Shown: in pieces, positions 1 to 7,947 of the stretch | Position numbering within the stretch: position 1 is the first letter of the stretch | Layout of the letters: each line of letters starts with the position of its first letter | Origin: Helicobacter muridarum | GTDB taxonomy: Bacteria > Campylobacterota > Campylobacteria > Campylobacterales > Helicobacteraceae | Direction: 5' to 3' | Length of the DNA: 46,916 nucleotides | Assembly: GCF_000765805.2 (NCBI RefSeq) | Contig: NZ_JRPD02000015.1 | Span: 1 to 46,916, forward strand | Program-made: the position numbers and the translations under genes | Notes under the pieces: generated by a model | Told to the model about the DNA's origin: nothing | The model's database searches: none | The model's input: the letters and a program-made list of their open reading frames with translations, nothing else

Positions 1-135
1 GCATAGAAACTTCGCTTCGCTTGTTTTTCCAGCTTCGCATAGAAACTTCGCTTCGCTTGTTTTTCCAGCTTCGCATAGAAACTTCGCTTCGCTTGTTTTT
101 CCAGCTTCGCATAGAAACTTCGCTTCGCTTGTTTT
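1..135. repeat. 36-bp direct tandem repeat, about 3.75 copies
   Basis: Copies begin at 1, 37, 73 and 109 with identical sequence (each begins GCATAGAAACTTCGC). The last copy is cut at about 135. The array probably extends left of the window. The 36-bp period is a multiple of three. The minus strand is open through the array and would encode a 12-residue repeat (KLEKQAKRSFYA), but a stop lies just upstream and no ATG, GTG or TTG start precedes it, so I do not call a gene. There are no spacers, so it is not a CRISPR array. It is probably an intergenic repeat or the end of a repeat-bearing gene outside the window. Confidence 0.9.
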
Positions 136-341
136 GAGTTGGGGGTAGTTGGGTTTATTTTGATTCTAAACTTTGGATTCTAAGCAAAAGCTTTGTTGAT
201 TAACTAAGATATAAGAATATATAAGAAGATTTAGTTTTTTTGTCTTCACAGCTTTAAGCATGGGTAATTTACCGCGCATATTGTCATTAAATATTAATTA
301 AAGGATTTTGCTATAAGCCTAAGCAACAGTTATAAAGTTGC
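136..341. other. Non-coding leader between the tandem repeat and plsY
   Basis: I see no convincing gene here. The stretch is AT-rich, contains two close GATTCTAA copies near 171 and 182, and ends at the plsY promoter. Confidence 0.6.
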
Positions 342-347
342 TATAAT
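342..347 (+). promoter_or_regulatory. Extended -10 promoter of plsY
   Basis: TTGCTATAAT gives a perfect TATAAT with an upstream TG-N extension. No good -35 is visible, as is usual in Helicobacter. Predicted transcription starts near 354. This rules out translation from the upstream ATG at 347, which lies at the edge of the -10 box. Confidence 0.65.
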
Positions 348-391
348 TGTTGAATTATATTATTGAGTTCTTAAGGCTTAAAGGGGCGCAG

Positions 392-1063
392 ATGATAGAT
401 TCAATGTTTGAAATATTAGGAAATATCAATGTAATATTTTATATTATTGCATACTTGTTGGGTGGGTTACCTATAGGTGTGATTATTGTTAAAATTTTTG
501 CGAATAAAAATCTTTTAGAAATTGGCTCTAAAAGCAGTGGTGCAACAAATGTTTATCGTGCATTTGCTGATATAGATATAAAAAAGGCAAAGTTATTTTC
601 TCTTATTACGCTTATACTTGATGCTATCAAAGGGTTGCTTGTAGTGTTGCTCGCAAAGCTTGTGGGGCTAGACTATGCAACGCAATATACTATTGCTTTT
701 TTATCTATTATTGGGCATTGTTATAGTCCATTTCTTGGATTTTATGGTGGCAAGGGAGTATCTACCGCTATAGGTTCAGTGTTATTACTTGTTCCTATTG
801 AAGGAGTATTAGGTCTTTTGGTTTGGGGTGTTGTAGGTAAATTTTTTAAGGTTTCAAGTCTTTCTTCGTTATTTGGTGTTATTAGTGGAATTATATTTAC
901 TTTTATTATTCCTTCAGTTGTTTCGTTGCCAGAATCAATAGATATTAATACACAAATAGGAACTCATGTCCCTGTTGTGCTAATAGGATTACTAATAATC
1001 TATACTCATACTGATAACATCATTCGACTAATTGCCAAAAAAGAGCAAAAAATTTTGTCATGA
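392..1063 (+). CDS. plsY: Glycerol-3-phosphate acyltransferase PlsY
   Basis: Integral membrane enzyme that transfers an acyl group from acyl-phosphate to glycerol-3-phosphate, the first acylation in phospholipid synthesis. The protein is very hydrophobic with about five membrane segments. It shows the PlsY signatures: an early G-G-LPIG stretch, the GSKSSGATNVYRAF motif, the DAIKG stretch and the GH..SPFLGFYGGKGVSTAIG loop. The start is the ATG at 392, preceded by AAGGGG. An in-frame ATG at 347 has no ribosome site and overlaps the promoter. That gives 223 residues, normal for the family. It is followed by a convergent gene and is therefore probably transcribed alone. Confidence 0.95.
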   Translation: MIDSMFEILGNINVIFYIIAYLLGGLPIGVIIVKIFANKNLLEIGSKSSGATNVYRAFADIDIKKAKLFSLITLILDAIKGLLVVLLAKLVGLDYATQYTIAFLSIIGHCYSPFLGFYGGKGVSTAIGSVLLLVPIEGVLGLLVWGVVGKFFKVSSLSSLFGVISGIIFTFIIPSVVSLPESIDINTQIGTHVPVVLIGLLIIYTHTDNIIRLIAKKEQKILS

Positions 1064-1194
1064 TAAAGGACAAAGTTAACTTAAACGGATATGTTTATGT
1101 TATAAGTGGGCTTTGATTTTTGAATCTTGCAGATTTATGCTCCTATAGGTGATACTAAAATTAGTCTTTTCTTTTTCTGGTTTTTACTTTGGAG

Positions 1195-1213
1195 TGCCAA
1201 AGATTCTTTGGCA
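1195..1213. terminator. Hairpin between convergent plsY and alcohol dehydrogenase genes
   Basis: Perfect 8-bp inverted repeat TGCCAAAG / CTTTGGCA with a 3-base ATT loop, between two gene 3' ends. There is no clear T-run on either side, so terminator function is a moderate guess. Confidence 0.45.
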
Positions 1214-1276
1214 AATTATAAATATTTCTAGACAATAAAAATAAAATCATCTTCTAGTAAAAGCAATTATTCTCTA

Positions 1277-2434
1277 TTATTCACCTTCGTATGCTTTGCG
1301 GAATATTTCAATAATATCTTCTTTGGTTGCTTTTCTTGGGTTGGTGAATCCACAGACATCCTTCATTGCATTTTCTGCCATGATATCAAAATCTTCAGGT
1401 TTTACACCAAGGACTTTTAGATTAGCTGGAATGTTTACTTGTTTGCTGATAGTTCTAAGTGCTTTGATAGCCTTACAGGCTGCTTCACCTGTAGATAAAC
1501 CTTCTACATTTTCACCCATAGCTTGTGCCAAATCTTTAAAACGATCCAAATTACCAATTAAATTGAACTCTTCCACATATGGCAGTAAGAGAGCATTACA
1601 CACACCATGAGGAAGATTATAATAGCCACCTAATTGGTGTGCCATAGCATGCACATAACCTAAGGAAGCATTATTGAAAGCAACACCAGCTAAAAATTGA
1701 GCATAAGCCATTCTGTCTCGTGCTCTCATATATTCTCCATTAGCCACTGCTTTTGGTAGATATTTATAGATTAATCTTACAGCTGCCAAAGCTGCAGCAT
1801 CTGTAAGAGGGTTAGCAGCTGTAGAAACATAGGCTTCAACTGCATGAGTCATAGCATCCATACCTGTTGCTGCTGTTAGACTAGGCGGCATCCCTTTGTG
1901 AAGCATTGGGTCATTGATAGCAACTTTTGGTGTTACACGCCAATCAACAATTGCCATTTTTACCTTTCGTGAAAGATCCGTGATGATGCAAAAACGAGTC
2001 ATTTCTGAAGCAGTACCTGCAGTTGTGTTGACTGCTAATAGAGGCATGAGATCCTTTGTTGCTTTATCAACACCTTCATAATCATGAATTCTACCACCAT
2101 TACTTGCAACAAGACCTATGGCTTTAGCACAATCATGGGAAGAACCACCTCCAAGGGAGATAATTGAATCACACTTATTGTCATTAAAAGCTTTAAGTCC
2201 GGCCTCAACATTCGTATCTGTAGGATTAGGCTCTGCACCACCAAAAATTGCAGCAAAAAGACCTGCACCTTCAACAATTTTTTTCACTTGTTCAGCCGCA
2301 CCTGATTTAGCTAAAAAAGCATCAGTAACAATAAGAGCACGACCAACATTAAAACTTTTCAATAAAGCTCCAGTCTCATTAACTGATCCTTCACCAAAAA
2401 TACTACGAGTAGGTAAAAAATAATCAATAGACAT
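1277..2434 (-). CDS. Iron-containing (group III) alcohol dehydrogenase
   Basis: NAD(P)-dependent, metal-dependent alcohol or aldehyde oxidoreductase of the FucO/YiaY/AdhB type, cytoplasmic. The glycine-rich nucleotide motif GGGSSHD, the GTASEMTRF stretch and the metal-ligand motifs GMDAMTHAVEAY (Asp, His) and YVHAMAHQLGGYYNLPHG (two His) are all present. The ATG at 2434 (MSIDYFLPTRS) is preceded by AAGGAG. The longer in-frame start at 2470 lacks a site. The product is 385 residues, normal length. Base composition looks less AT-rich than the neighbouring genes, which could reflect high expression or transfer. The exact substrate cannot be read from sequence. The gene is probably monocistronic. 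Confidence 0.93.
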   Translation of the reverse strand: MSIDYFLPTRSIFGEGSVNETGALLKSFNVGRALIVTDAFLAKSGAAEQVKKIVEGAGLFAAIFGGAEPNPTDTNVEAGLKAFNDNKCDSIISLGGGSSHDCAKAIGLVASNGGRIHDYEGVDKATKDLMPLLAVNTTAGTASEMTRFCIITDLSRKVKMAIVDWRVTPKVAINDPMLHKGMPPSLTAATGMDAMTHAVEAYVSTAANPLTDAAALAAVRLIYKYLPKAVANGEYMRARDRMAYAQFLAGVAFNNASLGYVHAMAHQLGGYYNLPHGVCNALLLPYVEEFNLIGNLDRFKDLAQAMGENVEGLSTGEAACKAIKALRTISKQVNIPANLKVLGVKPEDFDIMAENAMKDVCGFTNPRKATKEDIIEIFRKAYEGE

Positions 2435-2557
2435 AAAACACTCCTTCACATTTAATTTAGATAAGCACACATCAGGTGTGCGTCTATATTATAGTCTAAA
2501 CTAAATATGAGTCAAAATGATAATGTCATAATAATTACATAATGGGAGATTTAGAAT

Positions 2558-3922
2558 CTAAAATTTATGTGTGGTTGAAAGCCCAAGCTCTCTCTCTAAG
2601 CCAAATGCTGCATTAAGGATATTTTGCTCATCTAGGAATCTTCCTATAAATTGCATGCCTATTGGTAGTGGCTTCTTAACTACGGGAATGCTTATAGCAG
2701 GCAATCCAGCTAAGTTTACCCCTATTGTGTAAATATCGCTTAGATACATTTCAAGAGATGTTTTTGTTGCATTACATTTAGGGGCTACACTAGGCGCAAC
2801 AGGCATAAATATCATATCGCAATCTTGAAATATATCTTCATATTGCTTCTTGATTATCGATCTCACCTTTTGTGCTTTTAGATAATATGCATCATAGTAT
2901 CCACTACTAAGCACAAATGTCCCAAGTAGAATCCTCTTTTTTACTTCATCGCCAAATTGCGCACGTGAATTAAAATATATTTCCCTTAGATTTTCACCTT
3001 CTGCTCTTTTACCATATCTGATGCCATCAAATCGTGCTAGATTCGCACTAGCCTCTGCCATTGCTATTATGTAGTAGCTACTTATGTGATAATCTACATT
3101 TAGCATTTTTTTTTGAAAAATAGTATGTCCTATAGAATCTAGTACTTTTATAGTATCGTAGTATGCAGTTTGCACTTCTTTAGTTGCTTTTTCTATGAAT
3201 TCTTCTAGCACAGCGATTTTGAAAGTTTTGTTTGGATTTAATTTTGAAAATGTAGAAGTTGAATCATTTTGCAAGCAAGTAGAATCTTTATCGCATTTTC
3301 CGCTTATTATGTCAAGTAATAAGCTAGCATCTTCTACATTTTGAGTAATAGGTCCAATTTGCTCAAGGCTTGAACTATATGCTACTAGCCCATATCTACT
3401 AACTCTACCATAGCTAGGCTTTAGACCTACTACACCGCAATAGCTAGCTGGTTGACGAATACTACCTCCTGTATCGCTACCAAGGCTAGCAATAGCTATG
3501 CCTGCTGCTACTGCTGCAGCACTTCCACCACTTGAGCCGCCAGGGACTATTGCTGTGCTATAAGGATTCTTAGTTCTACCATAGCAACTTTTTTCAGTTG
3601 TGCTGCCCATTCCAAATTCGTCCATATTTGCTCTACCAAATGCGCATAGATTGGATTGTTCTAACTTCTCTATCGCGGTTGCGCTATATGGAGATACATA
3701 ACCATGTAATATATTGCTAGCACAAGTTAGTGGGCTATCTTTTACACAAATGTTGTCTTTGATTAGGATTGGAATCTTGCCCTTGTCTTTTTCTTGAATT
3801 TTTGGTGTTTGTATATAGGCATTTAATTCTTTGTATGAGGATTCTATCTTTTTACACAAATCATGCTTTAGATTCTCTATCTCATGTGGTTTAAGAGACA
3901 TTGCTTGCTTTAGTGTTGGCAT
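2558..3922 (-). CDS. gatA: Aspartyl/glutamyl-tRNA amidotransferase subunit A
   Basis: Amidase subunit of GatCAB. It releases ammonia from glutamine to convert mischarged Glu-tRNA(Gln) or Asp-tRNA(Asn) to the correct aminoacyl-tRNA. The amidase-signature Ser-cisSer-Lys triad is intact: K55 in ILIKDN, S130 in [11 protein letters not shown] and S154 in [10 protein letters not shown], with the 24- and 99-residue spacing seen in other GatA proteins. Length of 454 residues is normal. The start ATG at 3922 follows AAGGA. gatB and gatC are not in the window. It is divergent from metG with an own promoter between them. In H. pylori this amidotransferase is essential because GlnRS and AsnRS are absent. 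Confidence 0.97.
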   Translation of the reverse strand: MPTLKQAMSLKPHEIENLKHDLCKKIESSYKELNAYIQTPKIQEKDKGKIPILIKDNICVKDSPLTCASNILHGYVSPYSATAIEKLEQSNLCAFGRANMDEFGMGSTTEKSCYGRTKNPYSTAIVPGGSSGGSAAAVAAGIAIASLGSDTGGSIRQPASYCGVVGLKPSYGRVSRYGLVAYSSSLEQIGPITQNVEDASLLLDIISGKCDKDSTCLQNDSTSTFSKLNPNKTFKIAVLEEFIEKATKEVQTAYYDTIKVLDSIGHTIFQKKMLNVDYHISSYYIIAMAEASANLARFDGIRYGKRAEGENLREIYFNSRAQFGDEVKKRILLGTFVLSSGYYDAYYLKAQKVRSIIKKQYEDIFQDCDMIFMPVAPSVAPKCNATKTSLEMYLSDIYTIGVNLAGLPAISIPVVKKPLPIGMQFIGRFLDEQNILNAAFGLERELGLSTTHKF

Positions 3923-3967
3923 AAAAATCCTTAAATAGGTAAAATTTGTCAGACTTAAAAAGCCTAA

Positions 3968-3973
3968 ATTATA
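3968..3973 (-). promoter_or_regulatory. -10 promoter element of gatA
   Basis: Minus-strand GCTATAAT, a perfect TATAAT, about 45 bases upstream of the gatA ATG. The -35 is weak (TGTAGA at 17 bp). Confidence 0.55.
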
Positions 3974-4018
3974 GCTTATATTTTATTAATTCTACATATA
4001 TTGAAGATGCTTGAATTA

Positions 4019-4047
4019 TTGATTTAAGATGATTTTATAAGTATAAT
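4019..4047 (+). promoter_or_regulatory. Promoter of metG (-35 and -10)
   Basis: TTGATT at 4019-4024, 17-bp spacer, TATAAT at 4042-4047. The start of transcription would be near 4054, about 30 bases before the metG ATG. Confidence 0.6.
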
Positions 4048-4084
4048 TGCATGCTTTAACCGAATTATTATTAAGAGGAAAATA

Positions 4085-6115
4085 ATGAAACAACTACTTA
4101 CTACTCCTATCTATTATGTTAATGATATCCCTCATATTGGACATGCTTATACAACAATTATTGCTGATGTATTGAAAAAATATTGGAATTTGCAAGGAAA
4201 TGATATTTTTTTGTTAACTGGGACTGATGAGCATGGGCAGAAAATCGAAGGGGCAGCAAAGAAAAAAAATATGGATATAGGACAATATGTTGATTCCATT
4301 GCCAAGAGATTTCAAGATACATGGGATTGTTTTGGAATCGATTATGATAAATTTATTCGGACAACATTTGTAGAACACAAGATATCTGTGCAGAAAGCAT
4401 TTGAGATTATGTTTGACAAGGGTGATATATATAAGGGGGAGTATGAAGGTAGATATTGCGTCAGCTGTGAGAGTTTTTTTACTCAAACGCAAGTCTTTGA
4501 TGAGATATATTGTCCTGATTGTGGTAAGGAAACTCAAATAGTCAAAGAGGAAAGTTATTTCTTCGCCCTATCAAAATATCAAGATAGGCTACTTACATGG
4601 TATAGAGATAATGCTAAATGTATTTTGCCATTACACAAGAAAAATGAAGTCATAGCATTTGTAGAGCAGGGCTTACAAGATTTGTCTATTACTCGCACAA
4701 GCTTTAAGTGGGGGATACCAATCCCAGAAAAATTACATGATGAAAAACATATTATATATGTATGGCTTGATGCGTTAATAAGTTATATTAGTGCTCTAGG
4801 CTATGGACTTACGCAATCAAATGCAAAGGAAATCTTGCAAAATCATTTAGACCAAGATCCGTGTTTAAATTCAAATATGCAATATTTTGAGCATGCTACC
4901 CATATAGTTGGTAAGGATATTTTGCGATTTCATGCAATTTATTGGCCAGCATTTTTGATGAGTCTTGATGTTCCTCTTCCAAAACATATTTTTGTGCATG
5001 GTTGGTGGACAATTAATGGTGTAAAAATGAGCAAGAGCTTGGGAAATGTGGTAAATCCGTTAGAAATTCAGCAAGCTTATCCAATGGATATTTTTCGATA
5101 CTTTTTATTGAAAGAAGTGCCATTTGGGCAAGATGGTGATTTTTCCCAAACTGCGTTAATCAATCGAAATAATGGAGAACTTAGCAATGATTTGGGCAAT
5201 TTGCTTAATCGTTTACAAGGTATGAGTGAAAAATATTTTAACTTTGAATTAAAAGAGAGTTTTTGTAGAAATAGTTATCATGACCAACTTGAAAAAATTA
5301 ATTCGATAACAACAGAGTGTCATGTATATATAGAAAATATGCAACTTAATAAATATTTGGAATCTGTTTGGGAGCTTTTGTATCTAGGCAATGAAATGAT
5401 TACTAAGGTTGCCCCATGGGAGCTAATGAAATCAAATAAGAATAAAGAATGTAAAGAGTTCTTAAATTTAATTGCAAATATTCTTGCAAAGGCTGGATTG
5501 TTGTTATATCCTGTTATGCCAAACTCCTGCGAAAAAATTGCAAGATGTCTTGGTTTTGCTATTAATCCTGCCAACTTTACATATTTGATTAGTCAACAAG
5601 GATATTTGCAAGATTTTGTTCTTACAAAGGTTGAGGCTTTATTTCCTAAGATAGAATCTAAGAGGATAGAATCCAAAAATGCAGATTCCTCTAATAATTT
5701 GGAATCTGACATTTTAGATTCTAACAATGTAACAATAAATCAAAATGATGATAGCTCAAATAATCAACTAAAACCACATACATCCTTAAATTCTGTATCC
5801 ATAGATGACTTTAGCAAAATAGAAATTAGAGTAGGGACTATACTAGATGCCAATAGGCTACCTAAGAGTCATAAGTTACTTAAGCTAAAAGTTGATATAG
5901 GTGATACTATAGAGAGACAAATTATTGCTGGTATTGCAGAATACTATGATAGTAAAGATCTAATTGGTAAACAAGTTTGTGTTATTGTCAATCTTAAGCC
6001 TGCCAAGATAATGTCAGAGATAAGTGAGGGTATGTTGTTAGTTGCTAAGGATTCAAACGGACTTAGCATAATAAACCCAGAACAAAAGCGAGAAAATGGT
6101 AGCAAGATTAGTTAG
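4085..6115 (+). CDS. metG: Methionyl-tRNA synthetase with C-terminal tRNA-binding domain
   Basis: Class I synthetase that charges tRNA(Met) in the cytoplasm. The HIGH motif is HIGH at residues 17-20 (PHIGHAYT) and the KMSKS motif is intact at 314-318. A two-CxxC zinc knuckle lies between them (CVSC and CPDC). The anticodon-binding helical domain follows. Residues from about 570 on form an EMAP/Trbp111-like tRNA-binding domain (FSKIEIRVGTI...KIMSEISEGMLLVA) that also serves for dimerisation in the family. The two parts are joined by a low-complexity Ser/Asn/Glu/Asp linker around residues 520-565. The start has a good site, AAGAGGAAAATAATG. The length of 676 residues fits the long bacterial form. 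Confidence 0.97.
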   Translation: MKQLLTTPIYYVNDIPHIGHAYTTIIADVLKKYWNLQGNDIFLLTGTDEHGQKIEGAAKKKNMDIGQYVDSIAKRFQDTWDCFGIDYDKFIRTTFVEHKISVQKAFEIMFDKGDIYKGEYEGRYCVSCESFFTQTQVFDEIYCPDCGKETQIVKEESYFFALSKYQDRLLTWYRDNAKCILPLHKKNEVIAFVEQGLQDLSITRTSFKWGIPIPEKLHDEKHIIYVWLDALISYISALGYGLTQSNAKEILQNHLDQDPCLNSNMQYFEHATHIVGKDILRFHAIYWPAFLMSLDVPLPKHIFVHGWWTINGVKMSKSLGNVVNPLEIQQAYPMDIFRYFLLKEVPFGQDGDFSQTALINRNNGELSNDLGNLLNRLQGMSEKYFNFELKESFCRNSYHDQLEKINSITTECHVYIENMQLNKYLESVWELLYLGNEMITKVAPWELMKSNKNKECKEFLNLIANILAKAGLLLYPVMPNSCEKIARCLGFAINPANFTYLISQQGYLQDFVLTKVEALFPKIESKRIESKNADSSNNLESDILDSNNVTINQNDDSSNNQLKPHTSLNSVSIDDFSKIEIRVGTILDANRLPKSHKLLKLKVDIGDTIERQIIAGIAEYYDSKDLIGKQVCVIVNLKPAKIMSEISEGMLLVAKDSNGLSIINPEQKRENGSKIS

Positions 6116-6223
6116 GCTTTTAGCATAATATATATATCCTTTCAAATGTAAGTTGGTATATGGCTTTCATCTAGTTCATGCAGTTAGTATTTGTATTTTT
6201 GTCATTTATTATAAAAGTTATAT

Positions 6224-6997
6224 TTAGAAGCGATACATATAATAGATATTTGTTCCAAATGAATCTAAATAGGTATTACTAGAATCAATTGTAACTGGAG
6301 GTTGTATTGCTGCATTCGCGCTTGTTTGAGCTGTGCGCATTTTGATACTACTAAATTCATTTGTCAAAAAATAATAATTGAAGAATATTCCAATATGATG
6401 TTTAAAATAACCAACCTCCGCACCAAGTCTTATAAAAAATGAACTTTGTATTACGCTTGATGTATCATTTATATTTTTATCAATTACAAGTCTTGTGCTA
6501 GTTTGCCACATATATCCAAAGGTATATCCTAATCCTGCCTTAGGTAAAAAACTAAAGCCATTTTTTACAATGAGATAATAGTTACCCAATATGCTTACAT
6601 CTATATTATATCCATCACCTGAATTATTGTGATAACTATTGAAGTATCTAGTGCTAGGGGCAAGATATGATATGATTATTGGCAACTCTATAAATACGCT
6701 TGGGTTTAAAGTATACTGAAATGAAGCGATTAATCCATATTTATTGTCTATACCGCTTGTTTTTTGATTGGATGTATTTTTTATTAGATTGCTTTTGCGC
6801 CAATCAAAGCCATAACCAAACCCCCAAGCAATTTTTAACTTCCCATATCCACTATCTTTGTCTTCTATGGGGCTTGTTGTTTCTTCTGCATGCACATTTT
6901 GGATTGTTAGCATCATTAGCCAAGTTGAAATTACAATGATACTACGGCTTATTGATTTGCAAAATACTTGATTTACTTTTTGGTTAAATATAATCAT
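6224..6997 (-). CDS. Outer-membrane beta-barrel protein (hypothetical)
   Basis: About 257 residues beginning with a classic signal peptide (a hydrophobic stretch after two basic residues, likely cut after VHA before EET). The mature part alternates aromatic/hydrophobic and polar residues as in beta strands and ends in YYMYRF with terminal Phe, the signature of BAM-inserted barrels. I chose the ATG at 6997 because AGGGGAG lies just upstream. The 27 residues before it in the longer frame lack a site. A -10 like TATACT is seen on the minus strand at 7026-7031. The function is unknown. It is convergent with metG. Confidence 0.75.
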   Translation of the reverse strand: MIIFNQKVNQVFCKSISRSIIVISTWLMMLTIQNVHAEETTSPIEDKDSGYGKLKIAWGFGYGFDWRKSNLIKNTSNQKTSGIDNKYGLIASFQYTLNPSVFIELPIIISYLAPSTRYFNSYHNNSGDGYNIDVSILGNYYLIVKNGFSFLPKAGLGYTFGYMWQTSTRLVIDKNINDTSSVIQSSFFIRLGAEVGYFKHHIGIFFNYYFLTNEFSSIKMRTAQTSANAAIQPPVTIDSSNTYLDSFGTNIYYMYRF

Positions 6998-7138
6998 AAC
7001 TCCCCTTTGGCATTTATGTCTTATTAGTATAAAACAAATAGCCAGTGATTCTACCACAAAGGTAAGTTTAAGTAGCAAGGATATTTATTGAAATATTTTG
7101 TATATAATTTTTGCTATATCTTAAATAAAGGAAAAATT

Positions 7139-7756
7139 GTGAATTTGCATTTTTGTGAAATAATAGAAAAGAGATTTGCATGTAAGGCGTTTAATGATAA
7201 AGAGATCAATAAAGATGACTTAGATTTTATACTCAATGCAGGTAGATTAGCCCCTAGCACATGCGGATTTGAACCATGGAAATTTGTAGTCGTATCTAAG
7301 AGAGATAATACAAGTCTTAGCAAAATTTGCTTTAATCAAGAGAATGTAGCTACTGCAAGCCATAATATTATCTTGCTAGCAAGGACTGATTTACAAGCAA
7401 AAGATGATTACATTAAAAAGCAAATTAGCAGAATTTGTCCTCCCGATAATGAAAAAAAATTTAATCAAGTGTTAAACGCTTATACATATGAGACAAATAC
7501 CTTAAATGATGAGCAACTCTATGCCTATGCCAAGTCAGATTGCTATCTAGCACTTATGCAAATGGCTCTAGCCGCTATGAGTAGGGGCATTGATTCTTGT
7601 ATGATAGGTGGTTTTGAGAAGGATAAGGTAGATAGCTTTCTAAGTCTTGGGTATCCATTCCAAACAGCCGTGATACTAAGCCTTGGATATAGGAGAGATG
7701 AGCCAAAATACGACAAAGTTAGATTAAACATAGATGAGGTTGTTATCTATTATTAA
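7139..7756 (+). CDS. Nitroreductase family protein, FrxA/RdxA-like
   Basis: FMN-dependent NAD(P)H oxidoreductase, cytoplasmic. Family features are the N-terminal RFACKAFND phosphate-binding Arg, the GRLAPSTCGFEPWKFVVVS stretch, the IQMA-like helix (YLALMQMALAAMSRGIDSCMIGGF) and the late LSLGYRRDEP motif. It resembles H. pylori FrxA more than RdxA by eye. Both are known to reduce nitro compounds and to activate metronidazole in H. pylori. The start is a GTG at 7139 with AAAGGA six bases upstream. A TTG at 7088 in frame lies close to the neighbouring gene and has no site. The product is 205 residues. The physiological substrate is not known. Confidence 0.85.
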   Translation: MNLHFCEIIEKRFACKAFNDKEINKDDLDFILNAGRLAPSTCGFEPWKFVVVSKRDNTSLSKICFNQENVATASHNIILLARTDLQAKDDYIKKQISRICPPDNEKKFNQVLNAYTYETNTLNDEQLYAYAKSDCYLALMQMALAAMSRGIDSCMIGGFEKDKVDSFLSLGYPFQTAVILSLGYRRDEPKYDKVRLNIDEVVIYY

Positions 7757-7947
7757 ATCTTTGTGCGTTTAAGTGTATGATATTCTCTTATAGTTTTTGA
7801 GATGTTTATTCTTATGGTTTTATTGCATTGCACTTTATTCTTTTGCCATTTTGAGTAAAATAAGACATCTTATAAGAATAATAAATATTTTTTAATCTTT
7901 TCTTTTGATTTCAATTACATGAATTTGAAACAAAAATAAAATTGCAA

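Noticed and set aside
1-135. Minus-strand open frame through the tandem repeat
   Set aside because: A stop lies upstream within 60 bases and no ATG, GTG or TTG precedes the repeat, so it has no start inside the window.
1-135. CRISPR array
   Set aside because: Copies are directly joined at 36 bp with no spacers and no cas genes are nearby.
7088-7138. Upstream TTG start for the nitroreductase
   Set aside because: It has no ribosome site, while the GTG at 7139 has AAAGGA at good spacing.
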